Shown one piece after another: positions 1 to 5,365 of a stretch of DNA of 5,491 nucleotides (positions are counted from its first letter, which is position 1; each line of letters opens with the position of its first letter). The position numbers were made by a program, and so were the translations under genes. Source of the stretch: Chloroflexota bacterium (GTDB lineage Bacteria; Chloroflexota; Limnocylindria; Limnocylindrales; CSP1-4); contig JACCXQ010000234.1 in assembly GCA_013696945.1 (NCBI GenBank), forward strand, positions 1 to 5,491, in the 5' to 3' direction. The notes under the pieces were generated by a model that worked only from the letters and a program-made list of their open reading frames with translations, did no database searches and was not told the DNA's origin.

Positions 1-114
1 GTCCCCGGCTGCCTTGGCGCCTTCCTCGAAGCCCGACCGGAAGATCTCGTTGGCGGCTGCCTCGGCTACCTGGCGTGGGCGGGGCGCCTCTTCCTGTCCG
101 CCAGTATACGCCGA
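1..114 (-). other. Open reading frame without usual start, off the left edge
   Basis: On the minus strand an open frame runs from just after a TAA (bases 115-117) to the left edge and beyond. It reads for example AEAAANEIFRSGFEEGAKAA, with G-rich first positions and mostly G/C third positions, as real genes in this window have. No ATG, GTG, TTG or CTG lies in this frame within the window. Calling it a gene would therefore need a non-canonical start, a sequence error at the start codon, or a decayed gene whose 5' end was lost next to the tRNA. I do not recognise the product. It may also be a chance open frame, which is common in GC-rich DNA. The plus-strand frames here look less protein-like. 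Confidence 0.25.
103..108 (-). promoter_or_regulatory. Possible -10 box downstream of tRNA-Leu
   Basis: The minus strand reads TATACT here, one base off the TATAAT consensus and AT-rich in otherwise GC-rich DNA. No good -35 box lies 16-18 nt upstream. If active, it would start a transcript about 7 nt further on, into the open frame running off the left edge. The evidence is a single hexamer, so this is tentative. Confidence 0.22.
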
Positions 115-138
115 TTATGCCGGGAAGCTGCCAGCGGT

Positions 139-225
139 TGGTGCCGAAGGAGGGGATCGAACCCTCACCCACTTGCGTGGAACGGTGTTTGAGACCGTCG
201 CGTCTGCCGATTCCGCCACTTCGGC
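139..225 (-). tRNA. trnL(caa): tRNA-Leu, anticodon CAA (reads UUG)
   Basis: On the minus strand the full cloverleaf folds by eye. The acceptor stem GCCGAAG/CTTCGGC (219-225 with 143-149) has seven pairs. The D-stem is GCG/CGC with an 11-nt loop containing GG. The anticodon stem ACGGT/ACCGT (194-198 with 182-186) encloses loop CTCAAAC, giving anticodon CAA at 189-191. A long variable arm (167-181) with stem CCAC-GCAA-GTGG marks a class II tRNA. The T-stem GAGGG/CCCTC encloses TTCGATC. The discriminator is A (142), as expected for leucine, and CCA is encoded at 139-141. It delivers leucine at UUG codons. It is transcribed away from the sigma factor gene. Confidence 0.97.
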
Positions 226-235
226 GCGGGATGGG

Positions 236-244
236 ATCCTAGCA
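236..244 (-). promoter_or_regulatory. Candidate extended -10 promoter of tRNA-Leu
   Basis: The minus strand reads TGCTAGGAT, an extended -10 (TGn followed by a TATAAT-like hexamer). Its downstream edge is about 10 nt before the tRNA 5' end, so transcription would begin only a few nt upstream of the mature tRNA. No convincing -35 box sits at 17 nt; a TTGTGA at 265-270 is too far away (23-nt spacer). The plus-strand promoter candidate of the sigma gene shares the TGCTAG core. Confidence 0.4.
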
Positions 245-330
245 CCGGGCAGACACCACGAGCATCACAACGTCCACCGTCCGACACCGTCCTGCCGCCA
301 GCGGGACCGACCGGTGCGCCGGATCGCCGA

Positions 331-339
331 TGCTAGACT
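331..339 (+). promoter_or_regulatory. Candidate extended -10 promoter of sigma factor gene
   Basis: The sequence TGCTAGACT combines TGn with hexamer TAGACT (334-339). The same TAGACT occurs just before polA. A start site near 346 would leave an untranslated leader of about 46 nt before the GTG start at 392. No TTGACA-like -35 is present, and no GGAAC-type ECF -35 is seen, so the site does not by itself point to autoregulation by the encoded sigma factor. Confidence 0.42.
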
Positions 340-373
340 CCCGCCGCCGACGCAGCCCGCGACAGCACGCGCT

Positions 374-379
374 GGAGGA
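374..379 (+). promoter_or_regulatory. Shine-Dalgarno site deciding the sigma gene start
   Basis: GGAGGA lies 12 nt before the GTG at 392, slightly further than ideal. It is the only good ribosome binding sequence ahead of the conserved sigma domain, and no other in-frame start codon lies between the promoter candidate and this GTG. It therefore supports GTG-392 over upstream starts. Confidence 0.5.
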
Positions 380-391
380 CGATCGCCACTC

Positions 392-994
392 GTGGATGAC
401 CGTACCCGGCAGGCCGCCGATGAGCAGCACGCGCGTGACCGAGCGCTCGTCGCGCGAGCGCTCGAGGGCGATCTGGACGCGTTCAACCGACTGGTCGAGC
501 TCTACCAGGACTATCTGTTCGCGATGACCGTGCGCGTCGTCCGCGACCGCGAGGCCGCTGCTGATGCAGTCCAGGAGGCCTTCTTCAGCGCGTATCGCAA
601 TCTCGCGCGCTTTCGCGGTGACTCGTTCCGGAGCTGGCTCACCCGCATCGCGCTCAATGCGGCCACGGATGTCCTGCGCCTCCGCAAGCGCCGCCCGGTC
701 GACCCGTACCCGGAGTGGGAGGACGACGCCTGGCAGCCACCCGCCGACGAGTCGGAGGGCCCTGAGCGGACGGCGGTCCTCAGGTCGCGCAGCCGCGTGC
801 TGGCGGCCGCCATGGAACACATCACGACCGACCAGCGGACGGCCATCCTTCTCTTCGATGTGGAGGGCTACGACTACCAGGAGATCGCCGACATGACCGG
901 CGTCTCCCTGGGCACGGTGAAGTCGCGCATCCATCGCGGTCGCCTGGCGCTCAGGGAGCTGTTGCTCCCCGAGATGGAACTCTTGCGGGACTAG
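392..994 (+). CDS. RNA polymerase sigma factor, ECF (sigma-70) family
   Basis: This 200-residue protein should bind core RNA polymerase and direct it to a specific promoter set. Region 2 spans about residues 29-101, with DAVQEAFF at 58-65, the FRGD at 74-77 and SFRSWLTRIALNAA at 78-91, followed by a basic stretch RLRKRR. A Pro/acidic linker (102-125) separates it from region 4 (about 136-191). Region 4 holds the helix-turn-helix YQEIADMTGVSLGTVKSRIHRGR, split here as residues 162-170 and 171-184, which would read the -35 element. Size and the two-domain layout match ECF sigma factors. The frame stays open far upstream, but that extension would cross the antisense of the tRNA, so I place the start at GTG-392 after GGAGGA. 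The next gene begins 17 nt after the stop and encodes a likely anti-sigma factor. The family call is firm; the regulon is unknown. Confidence 0.93.
   Translation: MDDRTRQAADEQHARDRALVARALEGDLDAFNRLVELYQDYLFAMTVRVVRDREAAADAVQEAFFSAYRNLARFRGDSFRSWLTRIALNAATDVLRLRKRRPVDPYPEWEDDAWQPPADESEGPERTAVLRSRSRVLAAAMEHITTDQRTAILLFDVEGYDYQEIADMTGVSLGTVKSRIHRGRLALRELLLPEMELLRD
440..464 (+). repeat. Paired 10-bp palindrome in the sigma gene start region
   Basis: CGAGCGCTCG occurs at 440-449 and again at 455-464, separated by TCGCG. Each copy is a perfect palindrome, so the pair is both a direct repeat (15-nt period) and an inverted repeat able to form a GC-rich hairpin. It encodes the repeated RAL of an amphipathic helix at residues 17-24, which may be the whole explanation. 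Confidence 0.5.
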
Positions 995-1011
995 AGGCGT
1001 CTGGAGCAACG

Positions 1012-1896
1012 ATGACTCTGTCGGAGATGGCGCCCCTCGGCGCTGACCACCAGCTTCACGACCGCCTGCTGGTCTCCCGTTTCGTGGCCGGTGGCCTCGA
1101 CATCACGGAGACGCGATCGGCACAGGCGCTCGTGTCGTCGTGCCCGGACTGTGCGGCGCTGGCTGCCGATCTCCGCACCCTGATGCACGCGATGCCTTCC
1201 CTGCCCGTGGCTCGGCGGCCACGCGACTTCCGCATCTCACCGGAGCAGGCGGCGGCGATCCGCGGTTCCTTCCTCGAGCGACTCCTCCGCCGCTTCGCCA
1301 TGCCCGGCACCTCCGTGCTGCAGCCGCTGGCAGGGGCAGCCATGGCGCTCGGTCTCATCCTCGTCGTCATCGGGGCAGGGATCCCGGGCACGACGCCTGC
1401 TGCGCGCGTCGGGACGGATGTGCCGACGGCCCCGATCACAGCGCTCGGCGCCGAGGACACGGATGCCGGAGCGACGCCCGACACCGACGCGGCACCCCCG
1501 GCCGCCGCCGAGAGCCCCCAGGTCGGCCCCGCGCACGCGCCCGCCGCGTCGGGCGACGGCCGGCCGGGTGACTGGCTTTTCGGAGGAGCCACCGACGGCA
1601 GCTTCGAGAACGCGTCGCCTGGCGTGCGGAACGGAGGTCCCGACGCGAGCTCGGCCCCAGCCGCGCCCGTCCTGACCGATCCGGGCAGCGGATCCCCGGC
1701 AAGCCCCACGGACGCCGCCGTGGCCGTGCCGCCGGCCGGCGAAGATGGCTCGGATCCCGAGCGGGGCGCGTTCCAGGGCGGGTCGCCTGGGCTGGGGATC
1801 GTGATCACCGGGGTCCTCCTGGCGGCGGTCGGCGGGATCCTCCTCCTGCTCCGCCTGATCGCCCGCCGCGTGGTGCACGACCCGGCCCTGCGCTAG
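1012..1896 (+). CDS. Probable anti-sigma factor, two membrane segments
   Basis: This 294-residue protein is likely the membrane-bound inhibitor of the sigma factor encoded just upstream. The ATG has GGAG 5 nt before it (1003-1006), and the two genes should be co-transcribed. The N-terminal region (about 1-60) resembles a zinc-binding anti-sigma domain and ends in CPDC (Cys44, Cys47). The His expected four residues before the first Cys is Leu40, so the HxxxCxxC motif is degenerate. Residues 69-84 (RRPRDFRISPEQAAAI) resemble a juxtamembrane segment found in anti-sigma proteins of related bacteria. The first membrane helix is about 103-124. Residues 125-259 are low-complexity Ala/Pro/Gly/Asp-rich sequence. 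A second helix at about 261-283 is followed by a basic tail (RLIARRVV). Predicted topology is a cytoplasmic N-domain, an outside loop and a cytoplasmic C-tail. The role is inferred from neighbourhood and the N-terminal resemblance. Other membrane proteins of unknown function cannot be excluded. Confidence 0.72.
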   Translation: MTLSEMAPLGADHQLHDRLLVSRFVAGGLDITETRSAQALVSSCPDCAALAADLRTLMHAMPSLPVARRPRDFRISPEQAAAIRGSFLERLLRRFAMPGTSVLQPLAGAAMALGLILVVIGAGIPGTTPAARVGTDVPTAPITALGAEDTDAGATPDTDAAPPAAAESPQVGPAHAPAASGDGRPGDWLFGGATDGSFENASPGVRNGGPDASSAPAAPVLTDPGSGSPASPTDAAVAVPPAGEDGSDPERGAFQGGSPGLGIVITGVLLAAVGGILLLLRLIARRVVHDPALR

Positions 1897-1903
1897 CCGC
1901 GAC

Positions 1904-1909
1904 TAGACT
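1904..1909 (+). promoter_or_regulatory. Candidate -10 box of polA, implying a leaderless mRNA
   Basis: TAGACT ends 7 nt before the GTG start of polA (1917), so transcription would begin at or next to the start codon. No -35 box is visible 17 nt upstream. No Shine-Dalgarno sequence precedes GTG-1917, which fits leaderless translation. The preceding gene ends at 1896, so read-through from the sigma pair remains possible. Confidence 0.48.
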
Positions 1910-1916
1910 TCGGGCC

Positions 1917-4835
1917 GTGGAACGGCTCATGCTGCTCGATGCGCACAGCCTCATCTACCGCGCGTACTTCGCTCTCATCGAGACGCCCCTCAGCACCAGC
2001 CGCGGCCAGCTCGTGAACGCGGCATTCGGGTTCTGGAGCATCGTCCTGCGCGGATTCCAGGACGTGAAGCCCGACTACGTCATCTGCTGCTTCGATGTCG
2101 GCCGCTCATTCCGCTCCGACCGCTTCGCCGACTACAAGGCCACGCGACGCCCGACCCCCGACGACCTGCGCGACCAGTTCCCCATCATCCGCGAGCTCCT
2201 GGGGGCGTTCCGGGTACCGATGTACGACCTCGAAGGCTATGAGGCTGACGACCTCATCGGTGCGCTCACGCGTCAGGCCGAGGCGCGAGAGCTCGGCTCG
2301 ATGATCGTCTCGGGAGACCTGGACATGCTCCAGCTCGTGACCGACCGGACGCAGCTGATGACGACGCGCATGGGCGTCCAGGCGACGGTCATCTACGACG
2401 CGGAGCGGATCCGCGAGCGCTATGGGCTCGAAGCGAGCCAGATGATCGACTTCAAGGCCTTGAAGGGCGACGCGACGGACAACATCCCGGGCGTCCCCGG
2501 GGTAGGCGACAAGACGGCCGCCAAGTGGTTGCGGGACCACGGGACGCTCGAAGGGATCTACTCGGCGCTCGACACCATCAAGCCCGACCGGTTCCGCTCC
2601 ACGCTCGAGCAGCTGCGTGACCAGGTGTTCCTGTCGCGGGAGCTCGTGACCATCGATCGTCATGCCCCGATAGAGCTCGACCTGACCACGGCGCGGCTCG
2701 GCGACTATGACCGCAACGAGGTCCTGCGTCTCTTTCGGGAATACGAGTTCCGCACGCTCGTCGAGCGTCTCCCTGCGATCCTCGGCGAGGACGTTCGCGC
2801 CCCAGGGGAGCTCCTCCGTGAGGCCGACCGGACGGCACCGGTCCCGGCAGCGCTCGTTCCCGGCAGGACTTTGGTGGCCCGATCCACGGGCTCGGGAGCG
2901 GGGGAGGGGACGGGCCTCCAGATGAGCCTCGACTTCGGATCGGTCGCCGGGAGCAGCGCGGGGACCACGGCGGTCCTCGACGCGCCAGCCGGCCCTCGTT
3001 CCGCCGGGCAGCCGGATGTCGCACCAGGCTCGCAGGGCGGCGCTCGCGATCGGCTCGCGGCGGCGCTCCGCGACCCTGATGTCTTCGAGCCTTTCGACGC
3101 GACGAGCGACATCTCCTCGTGGCTGGCTGCGCAGCCGGAGCTCACGGTGGGCGTCGCGCTTGACGACCCACGGCCTCGCCGGGGGAGCCTGCTGGGCCTG
3201 GCCGTGACCGGGAGGGACGGTCGGGTCGTCGCGGCGGATGTCGCAGAGGCGCCGGCCCTCGCCCGCGCCATCCTCGAGGCCGGCCGTCCGCTGGTCGGGC
3301 ATGAGGTCAAGCAGCTGCTCGTCTGGGAGTTCGGCCAGCGTGACCCAAGGGCGGAACGGAGCGCCAGTGCCGACGGTGTCGAGCCCCCGGCGGTCGCATT
3401 CGACACGCAGATCGCCGCGTACATCCTCAACGCGGCGCTCCGGAGTCAGAGTCTCGCCGACATCTGCGCCGAGCGGCTCGGACTCGAGCTGCCGAAGGCG
3501 GGCGAGCTGCGTGGCCCGCAACACGCCGCGATCCAGGCGCTGGCGGTCGCGGCGGCGCGCGAGCCGCTCGACGTGATGCTCGTCGAGGAGGCATCGCTGC
3601 GCCGCATCCTCGATGAGCTCGAGCTGCCGCTCATCCCCGTGCTTGCCGATATGGAGGCGACCGGAGTCTCGATCGACCGTGACTCGCTCGGCGAGCTCGC
3701 AATGACGTTCAGCAGCGAGATGGCACGCCTCGAGGCGGGGGTCTATGAGGCTGTCGGCCACGAGTTCAAGCTGGGGAGTCCCAAGCAGCTGGAGCAGGTG
3801 CTCTTCTACGAGCTGGACCTGCCGCGCGGCCGCCGCACCAAGACGGGCTTCTCGACCGATGCCGGCGTGCTGGAGGAGCTCCGACCGGCTCACCCGATGA
3901 TCCCCATGCTCCTGGACTGGCGGCTCTACTCGAAGCTCAAGAGCACCTACGTCGATGCGCTGCCCTCGCTGCTCGACCCGATGACCGGTCGCCTCCACAC
4001 GACCTTCCAGCAGGCGGTCGCGACTACCGGGCGCCTGAGCTCGACCGACCCGAACCTCCAGAACATCCCCATCCGCACGGAGCTGGGCCGGCGGATCCGA
4101 CGCGCGTTCGTGTCCGGACATCCGGACCGCACCCTGCTCGCGGCCGACTACAGCCAGATCGAGCTGCGCATCCTGGCGCACGTGTCGGGCGACGTGCACC
4201 TGAAGGAGGCGTTCGCGCGGCGTGCTGACATCCACCGCGAGACGGCCGCACGCGTCCTGCACAAGGAGCCGGCTGACGTGACCTCGGACGAGCGCTCGAT
4301 GGCCAAGATGGTCAACTTCGGGCTCGCCTATGGGATGAGTGACTTCGGGCTGGCATCGCGGGCGGGGATCGCACGAGGCGAGGCACAGGAGTTCATCAAC
4401 GGCTACTTCGCGGCGTACAGCGGCATCGCGTACTACATGATCCACATCAAGGAGACCGCCAAGCGGCGCGGCTACGTGGAGACGCTCCTCGGACGGCGGC
4501 GCTGGATCCCGGAGCTGGAGGCGCGGAACTCCGCGCTACGCGGCGCGGGGGAACGGATGGCCATCAACATGCCCATCCAGGGCACGGCCGCCGACATCAT
4601 GAAGATCGCGATGATCCGGCTGCACGAGCGGCTCCGGCGCGACGCGGCGCGAGCCCGGATGCTCCTGACCGTCCACGATGAGGTGCTCTTCGAGGTGCCA
4701 CGCGACGACGTCGATGCCCTCGCGCCGGTCATCCGGGAGGTCATGGAGGGCGCGCTCCGCCTCGATGTTCCGCTCGACGTCGATCTGAAGACGGGCGACG
4801 ACTGGGAGTCGATGACCCCCATCCCGCGGGCCTAG
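1917..4835 (+). CDS. polA: DNA polymerase I
   Basis: This 972-residue enzyme fills repair and Okazaki gaps and removes RNA primers. The 5' nuclease domain is about 1-290. Its acidic residues are intact: Asp8, Asp60, Glu109/Asp111/Asp112 (GYEADD), Asp134/Asp136 and Asp185/Asp188, followed by the helix-hairpin-helix PGVPGVGDKTA. A low-complexity linker (about 290-375) carries QMSLDF at 335-340, a possible sliding-clamp motif. The 3'-5' exonuclease-like domain (about 385-565) lacks its catalytic acids, so proofreading is predicted absent, as in Taq and Bacillus PolA. The polymerase domain has TTGRLSSTDPNLQNIP (703-718), motif A DYSQIELR (Asp744), O-helix Arg793/Lys797/Phe801/Tyr805 and motif C HDE (920-922). 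Phe801 at the E. coli 762 position predicts discrimination against dideoxynucleotides. I chose GTG-1917 because of the adjacent -10 box; ATG-1929 would remove only four residues and is possible. The length exceeds E. coli PolA (928), partly through the linker. Confidence 0.98.
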   Translation: MERLMLLDAHSLIYRAYFALIETPLSTSRGQLVNAAFGFWSIVLRGFQDVKPDYVICCFDVGRSFRSDRFADYKATRRPTPDDLRDQFPIIRELLGAFRVPMYDLEGYEADDLIGALTRQAEARELGSMIVSGDLDMLQLVTDRTQLMTTRMGVQATVIYDAERIRERYGLEASQMIDFKALKGDATDNIPGVPGVGDKTAAKWLRDHGTLEGIYSALDTIKPDRFRSTLEQLRDQVFLSRELVTIDRHAPIELDLTTARLGDYDRNEVLRLFREYEFRTLVERLPAILGEDVRAPGELLREADRTAPVPAALVPGRTLVARSTGSGAGEGTGLQMSLDFGSVAGSSAGTTAVLDAPAGPRSAGQPDVAPGSQGGARDRLAAALRDPDVFEPFDATSDISSWLAAQPELTVGVALDDPRPRRGSLLGLAVTGRDGRVVAADVAEAPALARAILEAGRPLVGHEVKQLLVWEFGQRDPRAERSASADGVEPPAVAFDTQIAAYILNAALRSQSLADICAERLGLELPKAGELRGPQHAAIQALAVAAAREPLDVMLVEEASLRRILDELELPLIPVLADMEATGVSIDRDSLGELAMTFSSEMARLEAGVYEAVGHEFKLGSPKQLEQVLFYELDLPRGRRTKTGFSTDAGVLEELRPAHPMIPMLLDWRLYSKLKSTYVDALPSLLDPMTGRLHTTFQQAVATTGRLSSTDPNLQNIPIRTELGRRIRRAFVSGHPDRTLLAADYSQIELRILAHVSGDVHLKEAFARRADIHRETAARVLHKEPADVTSDERSMAKMVNFGLAYGMSDFGLASRAGIARGEAQEFINGYFAAYSGIAYYMIHIKETAKRRGYVETLLGRRRWIPELEARNSALRGAGERMAINMPIQGTAADIMKIAMIRLHERLRRDAARARMLLTVHDEVLFEVPRDDVDALAPVIREVMEGALRLDVPLDVDLKTGDDWESMTPIPRA

Positions 4836-4839
4836 CACG

Positions 4840-5337
4840 TTGGTACGGGTCAGGGCGGCGGCGGTCATCGTCGTGGCGGTCGTGGTGGCCGTGGCCTGGA
4901 GCGCGGCCGGCTGTGCGGTCGTGCCTCCGGGCGCGCGCGTCGGCCCACCCGGCGAGACCATCAATGCGCAGTTCCCGGGTGGCGAGACGAGGACCGCCGA
5001 GGTGCTGACGACGGAGCTTGGGATCGCTATGCGAGTCAGACGGGTGCCGCTCGACGCCGCCGCGGTGGCGAGCGATGGCACGGCCGTCGTGGGGTTCTAC
5101 ACGAGCGGGAACCGGGCCTGCTACCGACTCAGCAGCGTGCACGCGACGACCCGCGATGGGCGCATCGAGCTAGTGGTCGAGGAGGGCGCCCCGGCGGCGC
5201 TGGTCGTGTCCTGTTCGGCGGAGGGGCGGCTCTTCGCCGTCTCGGCGGCGTTGCCGGGACCCGTCGATCCCGACTCGCCGCCGATCTTCGACGGGGTCAC
5301 GGACCGCCCTGTGCCGCCGGCCGTGATTCTCCCGTAA
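4840..5337 (+). CDS. Putative small lipoprotein of unknown function
   Basis: This 165-residue protein is not one I recognise. It starts at TTG only 4 nt after the polA stop, with no Shine-Dalgarno sequence, so translation may depend on ribosomes finishing polA. The N-terminus looks like a lipoprotein signal: Arg3 and Arg5, a Val/Ala-rich hydrophobic stretch (6-22), then AAGC with Cys25 as the likely lipidated residue. The lipobox has Ala rather than Leu at -3, so it is not ideal. The mature part (26-165) has alternating hydrophobic stretches suggesting beta structure. It has two further cysteines, Cys94 (RACYRL) and Cys125 (VVSCSA), which could form a disulfide outside the membrane, and it ends in a Pro-rich tail (139-165). 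Codon use matches its neighbours. No enzyme motif is visible. It sits between two DNA repair genes, but its predicted location outside the membrane argues against a direct repair role. Confidence 0.72.
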   Translation: MVRVRAAAVIVVAVVVAVAWSAAGCAVVPPGARVGPPGETINAQFPGGETRTAEVLTTELGIAMRVRRVPLDAAAVASDGTAVVGFYTSGNRACYRLSSVHATTRDGRIELVVEEGAPAALVVSCSAEGRLFAVSAALPGPVDPDSPPIFDGVTDRPVPPAVILP

Positions 5338-5353
5338 CGGCCGCCTCGCTCCC

Positions 5354-5359
5354 TACACT
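5354..5359 (+). promoter_or_regulatory. Candidate -10 box of mutM, implying a leaderless mRNA
   Basis: TACACT ends 6 nt before the ATG of mutM (5366), the distance expected if the transcript begins at the start codon. The gap to the preceding gene is only 28 nt, with no Shine-Dalgarno sequence before the ATG and no recognisable -35. This has the same arrangement as the polA promoter candidate. Confidence 0.48.
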
Positions 5360-5365
5360 CTCGCC

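Noticed and set aside
1..138. Small RNA gene (SRP RNA, RNase P RNA or tmRNA) after the tRNA
   Set aside because: Fragments such as GGAAGG and GCCAAGGCAG recall SRP RNA, but the ordered core signature and the pairing around it are not present. No RNase P or tmRNA signature is seen.
265..270. TTGTGA as the -35 box of the tRNA promoter
   Set aside because: The spacer to the -10 candidate would be 23 nt, too long for a normal sigma-70 promoter.
14..391. Upstream extension of the sigma factor frame to a TTG at 14
   Set aside because: It would run antisense through the whole tRNA-Leu gene, has low-complexity sequence with no family resemblance, and lies upstream of the promoter candidate. GTG-392 gives the normal ECF length.
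239..1009. Minus-strand frame of 256 codons across the sigma gene
   Set aside because: It overlaps the sigma gene entirely, shows no recognisable domain, and is explained by codon bias of the plus-strand gene.
1056..1878. Several open frames on both strands over the anti-sigma gene
   Set aside because: The Ala/Pro/Gly-rich coding sequence lacks stop codons in other frames by composition. Only the plus frame from 1012 has a Shine-Dalgarno site, CPDC and two clear membrane helices.
2106..4445. Long minus-strand open frame of 779 codons opposite polA
   Set aside because: It lies wholly antisense to a polA gene with all its motifs intact. Its Arg/Glu/Val/Leu-heavy sequence is typical of the mirror frame of a GC-rich gene.
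5338..5365. Terminator between the lipoprotein and mutM
   Set aside because: No hairpin followed by a T-run is present in this 28-nt gap.
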